Shown piece after piece: positions 1-9,009 of a DNA stretch of 64,000 nt. The DNA is from an uncultured Clostridia bacterium. Lineage in GTDB: Bacteria; Bacillota; Clostridia; Oscillospirales; Ruminococcaceae. Numbering within the stretch: position 1 is the first letter of the stretch; each line of letters begins with the position of its first letter. The notes below the pieces were generated by a model. The model ran no database searches, was not told where the DNA came from, and saw only the letters and a program-made list of their open reading frames with translations. The stretch spans positions 1 through 64,000 of the forward strand of contig CAMVNQ010000017.1 of NCBI GenBank assembly GCA_947168885.1, read 5' to 3'. A program made the translations under genes and the position numbers.

Positions 1-97
1 CTTCTTCATTTGTCAAGTCTTTTTTTCATTTTTTTGAAAAAATTTTTGATAAATTCCGACAGCCGCTTTAGCGACCATTCCTGAGTGGAACTTTTAT

Positions 98-126
98 ATT
101 ATATCACAAACATCTTGTATTGTCAA
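98..126 (-). promoter_or_regulatory. SigA promoter pointing out of the left edge
   Basis: On the minus strand a perfect TTGACA (126-121) and a perfect TATAAT (103-98) are separated by 17 bp. A second TTGACA lies downstream at 16-11, close to the left edge. The tandem arrangement resembles promoters of highly expressed stable-RNA or ribosomal genes, but the transcribed gene lies outside the window. Confidence 0.7.
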
Positions 127-145
127 TACCTTTTTTGAATTTTTT

Positions 146-2233
146 TCAACTTTTCTTTTTTGCCACAGCAAATGCCACTACAAGGGACACGAGCATAACG
201 CCTGCGGTAATGGCTATCTGCATTACCAACAATCCTCCGCCTGCCGTATCCGAGAAACCGGCAGAGATGTTTTCCATAGCCTTGTCGATGCCGATGCTGT
301 AACCGTACTCCACTGCCTTAGCCTGCATTTCGCCCGCAATCAGCACCGCAAATACGCCGAGCACATCACAAGCAATGCTTATGACGACCGCTATGACAAT
401 TCCCTTCATATCATAGCAGTCCCCGCCAATCCTGTAGCCGATGAAAACCCCAAGCGTCGGGAAAAAACCAAGCACCGACATTACTATAGCTCTCGCAGTA
501 TTGTCCACCATACCCATAAGTCCGAGCAGATAGCCTACGGCACACCAAAGAGCACACGCGATCACGCCGAACAGAAGTGCCGCTATCGTGCCGACCAAAG
601 CGTTACTGCTATACGAAGCCGCAGCATAGGATGCGCGCTTACCGGACATGACAGACTTCATTCTTGAAGGATTGGCCTTGCTTACGACTCTGTAGCCTTC
701 TTTCTTGAGCGGTTTCGCGTCCGGTGCCATTCTCGCGGCATTCTGTCTCGAATAATCCCTGCTCACCGAGCCTACCTCGTCACCAAGCCGCGGATCGGTA
801 CCCTGATATCCTATCGGCCGCCCGTCGTAACGTACAGGCTCCGCAGCAGTATTGGCATTATCATAGCTTCCGTAAGCGAAAGCCCTTACCGCATTCTTAT
901 CACGTGTGGAGGACGGTTTTGTATCCGCATAATCCGAGTTCGGGTTTACCATCGGAACAGCTCCGTCCTTTTCGAGAGGTGTCTCGTTAGCGTGTATCTC
1001 GCCGCCCTTCGTATCAGTCGGCATATTGAAATCCGAGTTAAGGGCTTCGATCTGAAAATCCTCTCCCTCGTTGCTGTCATCAATTATCTCGGTAACCTGA
1101 ACGTTGCCATGCTCGCCGACCTCTTCCTCTTCCTGAACAGTGACCTGAATGTCACTGCCCATGCCTATTTCGGTAGTCTCAAGCACCTTTACATCAGAGT
1201 CTCCCGCCTCGGCAATCTCCTGTTCAGAGCCGACCATAAGGCTTATAATGCTGGCATTTTCAGCCGCTTCCGCCTCATAATCCTCTTCCGGCTCTTCCTC
1301 GGCAATATTGTCAAGTTCATGCATGATCTTATCAAGGTCAGCGGTCTCTCGTTCCGAATCTTCCTCAATATATGTATTCGCATCACCGAACGCAGGTTCG
1401 TTTGCAGGGCTCTTCGCAGCTTCATTCTCCTTGAACATGAAGCTGTCGAGCGAACTGTCGGCAACAGTTTCTCTGCGTTCGTACTCTTCTATCGGAGCAG
1501 CAACTGCTGTCGGTTCTTCCACAGCCGCTGCGTTGTCATCCACCATAAATTCACTGAAATCGTCTGTATCACCGGAAGTGCTTATAACGGTATCCCCACT
1601 GTCATAAGCAGTTTCATCGCCGCCGTATGCTCCCGCGATGTCTGTAAGTTCTGCAAGAACGTCCTCAAGCGAACCTTCCTGCTCGTCCTCTGCCATATTC
1701 TCAAAAGCCGGCGCGGCGCTTTCAGCCTGTTCGTATGCATTCGTTCCTTCTTCAGGTGCAGGCGCATCGCCGACCTGCACACGAACACCGTTTGCACAGT
1801 CCGAACAATACTGTACGACAGCACCGCGGTTCTCATATATAGCGAGATCGTCTGTCCTGCCGCAGGCATAGCAGCAGTTGACATAATCGTGTGCGTAAAG
1901 GTCGTCAGAAAGATCGCCGAGAAAACGGTTGATGTTGTTTATGTTTCTGACAGGATCGTTGTACTTGACGAGTGCGAGAGCCGCACCTCTGCCGGTAGTC
2001 TTGAAATGCTTTATTATATGGGGCTTTGCGGCTACCTGTTCGGAAAGATACGAATAAAGCTCGTCGTCCGACGTGCTGTTCTTCTTTTTCACCCAGATAA
2101 GAACGCCATAGCTCTTTGTCGTGTTATTTTCCTTTATAACAACGGAAAGACCCTTTATGTTCCCTATGAGTGCGTCGCATCTCCCGCTGTAGCCGAGATC
2201 CGTTGCTATTCCAGTTTCAAGCAGTTCTTTCAT
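146..2233 (-). CDS. Zinc-ribbon, acidic-linker, four-helix membrane protein of unknown function
   Basis: This is a 695-residue protein I do not recognise. The N-terminal about 130 residues look globular and are followed by a probable zinc ribbon (CYACGR then YCSDC). A long Glu/Asp/Ala-rich, low-complexity linker covers roughly residues 155-450, then comes a basic stretch. Four hydrophobic helices lie near the C-terminus (starting around LVGTIAALLFGV, AIVMSVLGFF, GIVIAVVISI and LLVMQIAITA), and the tail is AKKKS. The soluble part is therefore probably cytoplasmic and tethered to the membrane. I chose the ATG at 2233, preceded by GGTGAT, over an upstream in-frame ATG at 2305. A divergent promoter pair separates it from the next operon. 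Function unknown; gene call sure. Confidence 0.85.
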   Translation of the reverse strand: MKELLETGIATDLGYSGRCDALIGNIKGLSVVIKENNTTKSYGVLIWVKKKNSTSDDELYSYLSEQVAAKPHIIKHFKTTGRGAALALVKYNDPVRNINNINRFLGDLSDDLYAHDYVNCCYACGRTDDLAIYENRGAVVQYCSDCANGVRVQVGDAPAPEEGTNAYEQAESAAPAFENMAEDEQEGSLEDVLAELTDIAGAYGGDETAYDSGDTVISTSGDTDDFSEFMVDDNAAAVEEPTAVAAPIEEYERRETVADSSLDSFMFKENEAAKSPANEPAFGDANTYIEEDSERETADLDKIMHELDNIAEEEPEEDYEAEAAENASIISLMVGSEQEIAEAGDSDVKVLETTEIGMGSDIQVTVQEEEEVGEHGNVQVTEIIDDSNEGEDFQIEALNSDFNMPTDTKGGEIHANETPLEKDGAVPMVNPNSDYADTKPSSTRDKNAVRAFAYGSYDNANTAAEPVRYDGRPIGYQGTDPRLGDEVGSVSRDYSRQNAARMAPDAKPLKKEGYRVVSKANPSRMKSVMSGKRASYAAASYSSNALVGTIAALLFGVIACALWCAVGYLLGLMGMVDNTARAIVMSVLGFFPTLGVFIGYRIGGDCYDMKGIVIAVVISIACDVLGVFAVLIAGEMQAKAVEYGYSIGIDKAMENISAGFSDTAGGGLLVMQIAITAGVMLVSLVVAFAVAKKKS

Positions 2234-2323
2234 ATTATCACCATTCCGTTGAGCCGAACAAACGGCTTTCGTGTGACCGACAGGCGCAACAAAAAACGCC
2301 CGCATAAAAATCGACCACAGATA

Positions 2324-2352
2324 ATTTTACAATATTTTTGTATTATTGTCAA
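2324..2352 (-). promoter_or_regulatory. SigA promoter of the zinc-ribbon membrane protein gene
   Basis: The minus strand carries TTGACA (2352-2347), a 17-bp spacer and TAAAAT (2329-2324), about 90 nt upstream of the chosen ATG at 2233. Confidence 0.7.
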
Positions 2353-2360
2353 TAAAAATA

Positions 2361-2389
2361 TTGAAAAAAAATTTAAATTATGTTATAAT
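2361..2389 (+). promoter_or_regulatory. SigA promoter of the hypothetical-thioesterase-ppaA operon
   Basis: TTGAAA (2361-2366), a 17-bp spacer and TATAAT (2384-2389). It is back to back with the minus-strand promoter at 2324-2352, so the two transcription units probably share an AT-rich control region. Confidence 0.75.
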
Positions 2390-2443
2390 ACTTTTTAAAG
2401 TATGCCATTCCGGCTCCGATCATATTGGAAAGGTAATGATATT

Positions 2444-2917
2444 ATGCACAGACACATAATAAAAGCACACACATACTTTCCCATATCGAGCGACCCGTTC
2501 GATATGCCGCTGCCGATAAAGTTCGAGCTTCATCATGCAAACACACTTCTTTGCATCTACTCGATAAAGGACGACTTCACCGTCGATTATTCATATAACG
2601 CCAATACGGATATACCTATGCTCACACCGCCGGACAAGTACCTTAAAATTACAGACATCTACTACATTATCCGCTCGCGTGTATTTCAGGACAACCCGTA
2701 CACAACGCCCATGGAGCTCGAAAGGCTCGGGCTCACGGAATACAACCCGTACGAGATAATACTGAAAACTTACGGCATACTCCCCGCGGACGCTTACTGG
2801 ATTAAGCGCTCTGACGACAAATCGAGCTTCGACGACGCAATAGCCAAATACAACAAGATAATGTTCGGTATCCAGCCACCGGGACCGGACAGCAGGATCG
2901 AGGACTTCCTCGGATGA
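2444..2917 (+). CDS. Hypothetical protein, first gene of operon
   Basis: A 157-residue soluble protein that I do not recognise, with no signal peptide or membrane segment. It is rich in Tyr, Pro and Asp. A stretch near residue 115 (YNPYEIILKTYGILPADAYW) has the look of a conserved core, but I cannot assign a family. I place the start at ATG 2444 because it follows an AAAGG ribosome site and about 55 nt of leader from the promoter; an upstream in-frame ATG at 2402 has no good site. It is followed after 27 nt by the hotdog thioesterase and is probably co-transcribed with it. Confidence 0.8.
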   Translation: MHRHIIKAHTYFPISSDPFDMPLPIKFELHHANTLLCIYSIKDDFTVDYSYNANTDIPMLTPPDKYLKITDIYYIIRSRVFQDNPYTTPMELERLGLTEYNPYEIILKTYGILPADAYWIKRSDDKSSFDDAIAKYNKIMFGIQPPGPDSRIEDFLG

Positions 2918-2944
2918 TAACAATAAATAAAAAGGCAGGACATT

Positions 2945-3358
2945 ATGGGCAAAACAACATTTGAATACGAAAGATCACCTTTCTACTATGAAACAGACAA
3001 AATGGGAATAGTTCACCATTCCAACTATATCCGCTGGTTCGAGGAAGTACGTGTCGCTTACATGGCGGACCGCGGCTATCCCTACTCCCGCATGGAAGCT
3101 GAGGGAGTTATGATCCCCGTGCTCGGCGTTGAGTGTAAATACAAAATACCTGTAAAATTCGGCCAGACCGTCCTGATACGCGGCGGCATAGAGCTTTTCG
3201 ACGGACTGCGTCTTAACGTGGCCTACGAAATATACGACAAGGAGACCGAAAAACTCTGCATCACCGGACGTTCCGAGCACTGTTTCGTGAACGCAGAGAG
3301 CTTCCGCCCGCTGCGTCTCAACAAGACGCACCCGGAAATGGCGGAAATATTTATGTGA
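2945..3358 (+). CDS. Hotdog-fold acyl-CoA thioesterase (YbgC/FadM type)
   Basis: A 137-residue single-domain hotdog protein of the 4-hydroxybenzoyl-CoA thioesterase/YbgC family, predicted to hydrolyse acyl-CoA thioesters in the cytoplasm. The family core is visible near the N-terminus: a Tyr-rich strand, ETDKMGIVHHSNYIRWFEEV with the usual D-x-x-G-x-x-x-H-x-x-Y pattern, then VECKYKIPVKFGQTV in the second half. The length is normal for the family. It sits 9 nt upstream of the FAD-dependent oxidoreductase. Substrate unknown; family assignment is firm. Confidence 0.88.
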   Translation: MGKTTFEYERSPFYYETDKMGIVHHSNYIRWFEEVRVAYMADRGYPYSRMEAEGVMIPVLGVECKYKIPVKFGQTVLIRGGIELFDGLRLNVAYEIYDKETEKLCITGRSEHCFVNAESFRPLRLNKTHPEMAEIFM

Positions 3359-3367
3359 GGAACACCG

Positions 3368-4741
3368 ATGAAGGATTACGATGTTATTATAATAGGTGCA
3401 GGCGCAAGCGGCGTATTCATGGCCTATGAGTTCGCTAAGCTCGATAAGGGCATAAAGGTCTGTATGATTGACCGCGGCGACCCGATAGAAAAGCGCGTCT
3501 GCCCGATAGACGGCAAGAAGGTGAAAAGCTGCATACACTGCAAGACCTGCGCAATAATGAACGGCTTCGGCGGTGCGGGCGGAATGTCTGACGGCAAGTA
3601 CAACATAACCAACAGCTTCGGCGGTGACCTTTTCATGCATACCGGACGCGCCGAAGCAATAGAACTCATGGAGTACGTTGACGAGGTCAACCTCGGAATG
3701 GGCGGCGCGGACGCAAAGCTTTACAGCACCGTAAGCACCGACCTGAAAGCGGAAGCGCTGCGCTACGACCTTCATCTTTTGGACGCAAAAGTCCGCCACC
3801 TCGGTACAGACCGCAACCGCACGATACTTCAGAACATCTACGACCATATAAAAGACAAAATCGACATACACTTCCGCGAAGAGGTCGTAAAAGTCGAAAA
3901 GAACGGCGACCGGTTCACCGTCACGACCGACAGGGACACCTACGGATGCGGACAGGTTGCCGCCGCTGCGGGCCGCTCCGGTTCAAAGTGGATGTCCGGG
4001 CTCTGCGAAAGTTTCGGTATCAATACCAGAAGCAACCGCGTTGATATAGGCGTTCGCGTCGAGCTCCCCGCGGCGGTATTCGAGCACATCACCTCAAAAG
4101 TGTATGAGAGCAAGATCGTGTTCCGCACGAAGAAGTACGGTGATCTCGTCCGTACATTCTGCATGAATCCCTACGGTGAGGTCGTGAACGAGAACACCAA
4201 CGGTATCATCACCGTCAACGGTCACAGTTACGCCGACCCCGCGCTACATACGGAGAATACGAACTTCGCGCTGCTCGTATCGAATACGTTCTCCGAGCCG
4301 TTCAAAGACAGCAACCTTTACGGCGAGTCGATCGCGCGCCTGTCGAATATGCTTGGCGGCGGCGTTCTGGTGCAGCGCTTCGGTGATCTCGTCGCAGGGC
4401 GCCGAACAAACGAGCACCGTCTCTCACAGAGTTTCACAATGCCGACGCTCAAAGCTACTCCGGGCGACCTTAGCCTTGTTATACCGAAACGCCAGCTCGA
4501 CGACATAATAGAGATGATCTACGCTCTCGATAAAATAGCTCCCGGAACAGCAAACTATGACACGCTTCTCTACGGTGTCGAGGTAAAATTCTACAATTCA
4601 AAGGTCACTGTTGACGACAACCTCGAAACATCTGTAAAGGGACTTTATGCACTCGGAGACGGCTCTGGCGTAACGCACTCGCTTTCTCAGGCTTCCGCGT
4701 CCGGAGTTTACGCTGCGCGAATAATAGCATCGCAGTATTGA
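3368..4741 (+). CDS. FAD-dependent oxidoreductase with internal Cys motif
   Basis: A 457-residue flavoprotein. The N-terminus has the dinucleotide-binding signature VIIIGAGASGVFMAYEFAK, followed by an acidic ribose-binding region and a Cys-rich insertion (SCIHCKTCAIMNGFGGAGG, with an earlier RVCP). The C-terminus has the second FAD contact GLYALGDGSGVTHSLSQA. This architecture matches the uncharacterised NAD(P)/FAD-dependent dehydrogenases common in anaerobic Firmicutes. The conserved cysteines suggest a redox-active or metal-binding site, which is inference. It follows the thioesterase by 9 nt and precedes a small membrane protein. Substrate unknown. Confidence 0.85.
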   Translation: MKDYDVIIIGAGASGVFMAYEFAKLDKGIKVCMIDRGDPIEKRVCPIDGKKVKSCIHCKTCAIMNGFGGAGGMSDGKYNITNSFGGDLFMHTGRAEAIELMEYVDEVNLGMGGADAKLYSTVSTDLKAEALRYDLHLLDAKVRHLGTDRNRTILQNIYDHIKDKIDIHFREEVVKVEKNGDRFTVTTDRDTYGCGQVAAAAGRSGSKWMSGLCESFGINTRSNRVDIGVRVELPAAVFEHITSKVYESKIVFRTKKYGDLVRTFCMNPYGEVVNENTNGIITVNGHSYADPALHTENTNFALLVSNTFSEPFKDSNLYGESIARLSNMLGGGVLVQRFGDLVAGRRTNEHRLSQSFTMPTLKATPGDLSLVIPKRQLDDIIEMIYALDKIAPGTANYDTLLYGVEVKFYNSKVTVDDNLETSVKGLYALGDGSGVTHSLSQASASGVYAARIIASQY

Positions 4742-4754
4742 ACGGGAGGCACTG

Positions 4755-5297
4755 ATGACCATTAAAGATTATATAAACGCCATGAAGAAGTCCAACCGTA
4801 AGTATCAGATCTCAACCCTTTTGTTCGCGGCGTTCGGCGTGCTTTTCATCGTTCTTTTCATAATTACCGAGAACAAGCTGTTTGCACTGATCGATTACTG
4901 GTGGCTGATACTTCTCTCACTGGGCGGCTTTCTGCTGATGTATGTTTTAACGTTCCATTCGGACCTCAGGATATTCAGACGTGACATAAAAGCTGTCGGC
5001 AGCTATAAAACCGTGATCGCGGCACTTGAAAGCGCTCCAAGGACCGACCACGGCACATTTGCCACAGTCTGCACAAACGAGCTGTTCGCGTATCTGTCCG
5101 AAGAAGGCTGCCGTGTATTGAAAAAAGACAGCATAATTTCCGCCCGTATCCACGAGTTGGACAATAAAACCGTAGTAATTATCACCGGAAGCAAAGAAGG
5201 CGAAAAAGAAATGCAGGCAGCCACCGCCGGAGAAATAAGCGCACAGGCTCTTTGTGATTTCATAAACAAAAAAGTACTTAACCAAGACATTGCATAA
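4755..5297 (+). CDS. Hypothetical membrane protein with two N-terminal helices
   Basis: A 180-residue protein with two transmembrane helices (about residues 20-40, LLFAAFGVLFIVLFII, and 48-68, WWLILLSLGGFLLMYV) and a soluble C-terminal domain of about 110 residues. I do not recognise the domain. It starts 13 nt after the oxidoreductase with GGGAGG just upstream, and its end precedes the ppaA ribosome site by a few bases, so it is part of the same operon. Function unknown. Confidence 0.8.
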   Translation: MTIKDYINAMKKSNRKYQISTLLFAAFGVLFIVLFIITENKLFALIDYWWLILLSLGGFLLMYVLTFHSDLRIFRRDIKAVGSYKTVIAALESAPRTDHGTFATVCTNELFAYLSEEGCRVLKKDSIISARIHELDNKTVVIITGSKEGEKEMQAATAGEISAQALCDFINKKVLNQDIA

Positions 5298-5310
5298 AAG
5301 GAGAAACAAT

Positions 5311-5859
5311 ATGAACGTATGGCATGACATTGACAGCAGCAGGATCGAACCCTACAACTTCCTCGCGGTCATAGAAATACCGAAAGGCAGCAAGAAGAAG
5401 TACGAGCTCGACAAAAAGAGCGGACTTCTGCTGCTTGACAGAATTCTCTACACATCAACACATTACCCCGCAAACTACGGTTTTATCCCGAAGACCCTTG
5501 CGGACGACGGCGACCCGCTGGATGTCCTCGTGCTCTGCAACGAGATCATCGACCCGCTGGTACTCGTTCCCTGCTACCCGATAGGCGTTATAAGCATGAT
5601 CGACAACGGAAGGAACGACGAAAAGATAATAGCTATCCCGTTCGAGGATCCGAGCTATAACGCGTACAGAAGCATAGAAGCTCTTCCGAAGCACATATTC
5701 GAGGAGATGCAGCACTTCTTCCGCGTTTATAAGCAGCTCGAAGGCAAGGAGACTGCCGTAAATGAAGTGCAGGGTCAGAAAGCTGCTGCCGAGATAATCT
5801 CTCAGTGCATCGCGAATTACAAGGAGATCTACGGCGATAAGCCCGAAAACGACGAGTAA
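5311..5859 (+). CDS. ppaA: Inorganic pyrophosphatase, family I
   Basis: Cytoplasmic soluble family I pyrophosphatase (EC 3.6.1.1), which hydrolyses PPi to two phosphates and so drives biosynthetic reactions. The metal-binding signature DGDPLDVLVL is present, together with the upstream substrate loop YELDKKSGLLLLDRILYT and YPANYGFIP. The 182-residue length is normal. The start is ATG 5311, preceded by AAAGGAGAAACAAT, rather than an in-frame ATG at 5290 inside the previous gene. The stop codon overlaps the tadA start by one base (TAATG), so the two are translationally coupled. Confidence 0.93.
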   Translation: MNVWHDIDSSRIEPYNFLAVIEIPKGSKKKYELDKKSGLLLLDRILYTSTHYPANYGFIPKTLADDGDPLDVLVLCNEIIDPLVLVPCYPIGVISMIDNGRNDEKIIAIPFEDPSYNAYRSIEALPKHIFEEMQHFFRVYKQLEGKETAVNEVQGQKAAAEIISQCIANYKEIYGDKPENDE

Positions 5860-6320
5860 TGCTTTTTGACGAGGAAATGATGCTCCTCGCGATCGAGGAA
5901 GCAAAAAAAGCCGCGTCAGAGGGCGAAGTTCCCGTCGGCGCGGTCATAACAGACAGAAACGGCACCGTAATCGCAAAAGCACATAATACACGCGAAACCG
6001 AAAACAAGCCCACAGGACACGCCGAGATCAACGCTATCGAAACTGCCGCAAAAGCAATAGGAAGCAGGCGGCTCTCGGAATGTACGCTTTACGTAACGCT
6101 TGAGCCATGCCCTATGTGCGCCGGCGCAGTAATTAACGCGGGATTGAAAAGGCTCGTTTACGGCGCTTTCGACGAAAAAGGCGGAGCCTGCTCGTCGAGG
6201 ATAAACCTGTTCGAGTGCGGTTTTTCGCATACGCCGCTCGTCCGCAGCCGCGTGCTCGAAAGAGAATGCTCGGACATACTTACACATTTTTTCAGAACAT
6301 TAAGAAGCTCCCCGCCGTGA
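5859..6320 (+). CDS. tadA: tRNA-specific adenosine deaminase
   Basis: Converts A34 to inosine in the anticodon of tRNA-Arg(ACG), with hypoxanthine-type decoding as the result. The zinc-dependent cytidine deaminase fold is shown by HAEINAI (Zn-binding His and catalytic Glu) and PCPMCAGA (two Zn-binding Cys). The N-terminal AIEEAKKAASEGEVPVGAV is typical of TadA. The length of 153 residues is normal. It overlaps ppaA by one base. Family members also include guanine deaminases, but the N-terminal helix and tail favour TadA. Confidence 0.92.
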   Translation: MLFDEEMMLLAIEEAKKAASEGEVPVGAVITDRNGTVIAKAHNTRETENKPTGHAEINAIETAAKAIGSRRLSECTLYVTLEPCPMCAGAVINAGLKRLVYGAFDEKGGACSSRINLFECGFSHTPLVRSRVLERECSDILTHFFRTLRSSPP

Positions 6321-6370
6321 TCCGGTAACACATTGGAAGGAGCGCGGGGGAGAGAGGTGACAGACTTAAA

Positions 6371-7810
6371 TTGAACCGTTACAGAACGCTTGCAGCCAAC
6401 ACTATAATACTCGGTCTCGGACAGTTCGGCTCCAAAATACTCGTCATAGTCATGATGAAGTTCTATCAGTCCGCACTGGGAAAAACCGGCTACGGCGAGA
6501 TAAACAACATAATAGATACCGCAACGCTGCTGATGGCGCTCGTAACGCTCTCAATAGGTGAGTCTATAATCCGTTTCGGCATAGATACCGCTTACGATAA
6601 CAAGCAGGTGTTTTCGATAGGCCTGCGTGTTACGTTCATAGGCGTTGTCGCAGGAATGCTGTTCGTGCCGCTCGTCGGACTTCTCACAAACGTTTTCCCG
6701 GACAACAACGTATTGCTGCTGCTGCGCGACTACGCATGGCTCACGGTGCTCTACGTCACAACCGGAAGCTTCAAGAGCAGCTGTGCCCTGTTCGTCCGTT
6801 CGATAGGACACGTCAAACTCTACGCTATCGACGGTATCCTGACGACGATAATGAACATAGTGTTCAATATATTCTTACTGTTTACGTTCAACCTCGGCAA
6901 TCTTGGCTATCTTCTGTCCGTAATACTCGCGGATATATGCTCGATAGCCTTCCTGACGTTTACCGCACATCTGCGGCAGTATATAGTATTCTTCGGGCAC
7001 GACCGCGATATGGTACGCACTATGCTGCGGTTCTGCATACCTATGATCCCCACGTCTATAATGTGGTGGATCATAAACGTGTCCGACAGCTTTATGATAT
7101 CGGGTATGATCGACTTCGGCGCGAGCGGTGTATATAAAGCCGCGTCCCGTTTCCCGAGCATGATATCCATATTCTCCGGCATCTTTTCGCAGGCATGGAA
7201 TATGTCCGCGATAACCGAGAACAACTCCCGCACGATAGCCAAGTTCTACACAAACGTATTTGATATCTTCCAGTCCACGGTCTATGTCATCGCGGGAGCA
7301 CTTTTCCTGCTCATAAAGCCGCTTATCCACATATTCAGCGACGCCGAGTTCTATGAAGCCTACCTTGTGACTCCGTTCATCATAATGTCGGTAGTATATA
7401 CCTGTTTCTCGACGTTTATGGGAAGCGTCTATGTTGCATCGCAGAAGACAGTACGGTCACTTGTTACTGCCTCGATAGGCGCGGGACTCAACATCATCAT
7501 GAATATCGCAATGATTCATTTCTGGGGGGTCGTCGGTGCGACCCTGGCAAGCTTCTTAAGCTTCCTTATAATATTCATCATACGCGCGATAGATACGCAT
7601 AAGATAGTATTCATGGATCTCGGGCTCCGGAAGATGATAATAAACGTCGGAATGCTCCTCACCATGGGTGTTATCATATTCACCGTACACGACAACGACG
7701 CAGTATATTACGGAGTTCTCGGCTCCGTGTTTGTATTCATCCTCGTTCTCAACTTCAAAGCGGGGCTTCGTGCTATTAAAATGGTACTGAAAAAAGAGAG
7801 CATAGAATAA
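6371..7810 (+). CDS. Oligosaccharide/lipid flippase (MOP superfamily)
   Basis: A 479-residue polytopic membrane protein with about 12-14 hydrophobic helices. It belongs to the polysaccharide transporter/MATE-like MOP group, which flips lipid-linked sugars across the cytoplasmic membrane. An N-terminal NTIILGLGQFGSKILVIVMM and a mid-protein break before FCIPMIPTSIMWWIINVSDS are characteristic. The start is a TTG at 6371 with GAGAGGTGA upstream. Two complementary G/C-rich blocks (about 6307-6314 and 6345-6353) precede it and could fold near the ribosome site. No glycosyltransferases are nearby, so the cargo (capsule, teichoic acid or lipid II) cannot be inferred. Confidence 0.85.
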   Translation: MNRYRTLAANTIILGLGQFGSKILVIVMMKFYQSALGKTGYGEINNIIDTATLLMALVTLSIGESIIRFGIDTAYDNKQVFSIGLRVTFIGVVAGMLFVPLVGLLTNVFPDNNVLLLLRDYAWLTVLYVTTGSFKSSCALFVRSIGHVKLYAIDGILTTIMNIVFNIFLLFTFNLGNLGYLLSVILADICSIAFLTFTAHLRQYIVFFGHDRDMVRTMLRFCIPMIPTSIMWWIINVSDSFMISGMIDFGASGVYKAASRFPSMISIFSGIFSQAWNMSAITENNSRTIAKFYTNVFDIFQSTVYVIAGALFLLIKPLIHIFSDAEFYEAYLVTPFIIMSVVYTCFSTFMGSVYVASQKTVRSLVTASIGAGLNIIMNIAMIHFWGVVGATLASFLSFLIIFIIRAIDTHKIVFMDLGLRKMIINVGMLLTMGVIIFTVHDNDAVYYGVLGSVFVFILVLNFKAGLRAIKMVLKKESIE

Positions 7811-7820
7811 GGAACAAATC

Positions 7821-8999
7821 ATGGATAAATATTATATATGGCTGCTCCTTGCTTTCGGCGAGGGCGAGCCGGAGATCTCAAAGCTGATAGAACGGTTCGG
7901 CACTGCCGAAAAAGCTTATAAAGCGATAGAAAAGAACGTATCGCTCGTCGGTGCAGAGCTGCTTTCACGCGCCGAAAACACAGACCTCGCAAAAGCAGAG
8001 AAACTTCTCGACAAGATATTCGCGTCAGGATACGGCATCATAACATGGGAATCCAAGCTCTACCCCGAACATCTGCGCAAGGCTGAAAACCCGCCGTGCG
8101 TGCTTTTTACTCAGGGAGACACGAGCCTGCTATCCAAAAAGCTCATAACGGTCGTCGGCTCCCGTGCGGTAACTCCGCCTACCGAAGCCGCGATACCGCG
8201 CATCATCGAACGTCTCGGTAGAGAATACGCTATAGCCGGAACGCTTTCCGAGGGCTGTGACCAGCTTACCTGCCTGAACGCGCTGAAAACCGGCGTTCCG
8301 TTCATCGAGATACTTCCCTGCGGATTTTCACAGACCTACCCTGCGGGAAGCCGCTCTCTGCGTAAATTTCTTCTTTCCTGCGGCGGGCTTCTCATATCAG
8401 AGTATCTGCCGAAAACCAAAGCGGGACAGGGTACGTTCCTTCGCCGTTCCCGAATTTTGGGCGGCATCTCGCACGTCACCCTTGTGCTTCAGGCGGGCGA
8501 CAAGAGCGGCGCTCTCCTAACCGCCGAGCATTCATCAGCGCCGTTATTCCTTCCGCCGAACGACATCTTCAAAGCGGAGTACGCGGGTGCTGTAAACGCT
8601 GTACGCAACGGTGCTCGTCTGTATCTTAGCACAAGGAGCATCGAAAAAGCGTTCGAGCGCGCAGAAGCAAAAGAAAGTGTGCCTGTCGGCGAGACCGTGC
8701 CTAAAGCGAGATTCCGTAAAACCAAAACTCCTCCGAAAGTCGAAAAAAACGTCGAACCTTTGAAAACAGAAAAAGCGCCGTCTGTCGAAAGCTCTGAAAA
8801 GGCATCGAGCGAGATAGCCTTCGATACCGAGGAACATTCCGCGATATACTCCGAAATAGCTTCCGCTTCGGCTCCCGTCGGTATTGAAGAGCTTATTGCC
8901 AGAACCGGTCTTTCTGCGGAAACGCTTGCCGAAGCGCTTCTCGACCTTGAAATTTCCGGAGCAATAAAGTCCGCCGGTAACAGATACTCAACCACTTAA
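7821..8999 (+). CDS. dprA: Divergent DprA/Smf-family DNA processing protein
   Basis: A 392-residue member of the DprA/Smf family, whose Rossmann-like domain binds single-stranded DNA and loads RecA during transformation. The family frame is visible: GSRAVTPP, ILPCGFSQTYPAGSR, LISEYLPKT, and a C-terminal winged-helix after an acidic/Lys linker. Several normally strict motifs are altered, however. The usual SGLARGID is GTLSEGCD and the usual RNRIISG is RSRILGG, so ssDNA binding may be changed. It starts 10 nt after the flippase. It could be the only DprA of this organism or a paralogue; the usual topA neighbour is absent. Confidence 0.8.
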   Translation: MDKYYIWLLLAFGEGEPEISKLIERFGTAEKAYKAIEKNVSLVGAELLSRAENTDLAKAEKLLDKIFASGYGIITWESKLYPEHLRKAENPPCVLFTQGDTSLLSKKLITVVGSRAVTPPTEAAIPRIIERLGREYAIAGTLSEGCDQLTCLNALKTGVPFIEILPCGFSQTYPAGSRSLRKFLLSCGGLLISEYLPKTKAGQGTFLRRSRILGGISHVTLVLQAGDKSGALLTAEHSSAPLFLPPNDIFKAEYAGAVNAVRNGARLYLSTRSIEKAFERAEAKESVPVGETVPKARFRKTKTPPKVEKNVEPLKTEKAPSVESSEKASSEIAFDTEEHSAIYSEIASASAPVGIEELIARTGLSAETLAEALLDLEISGAIKSAGNRYSTT

Positions 9000-9009
9000 C
9001 ACAAATAAA

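Noticed and set aside
992-2398. Long open frame on the plus strand opposite the zinc-ribbon membrane protein
   Set aside because: It mirrors the codon pattern of the real minus-strand gene, has no ribosome site and encodes no recognisable domain.
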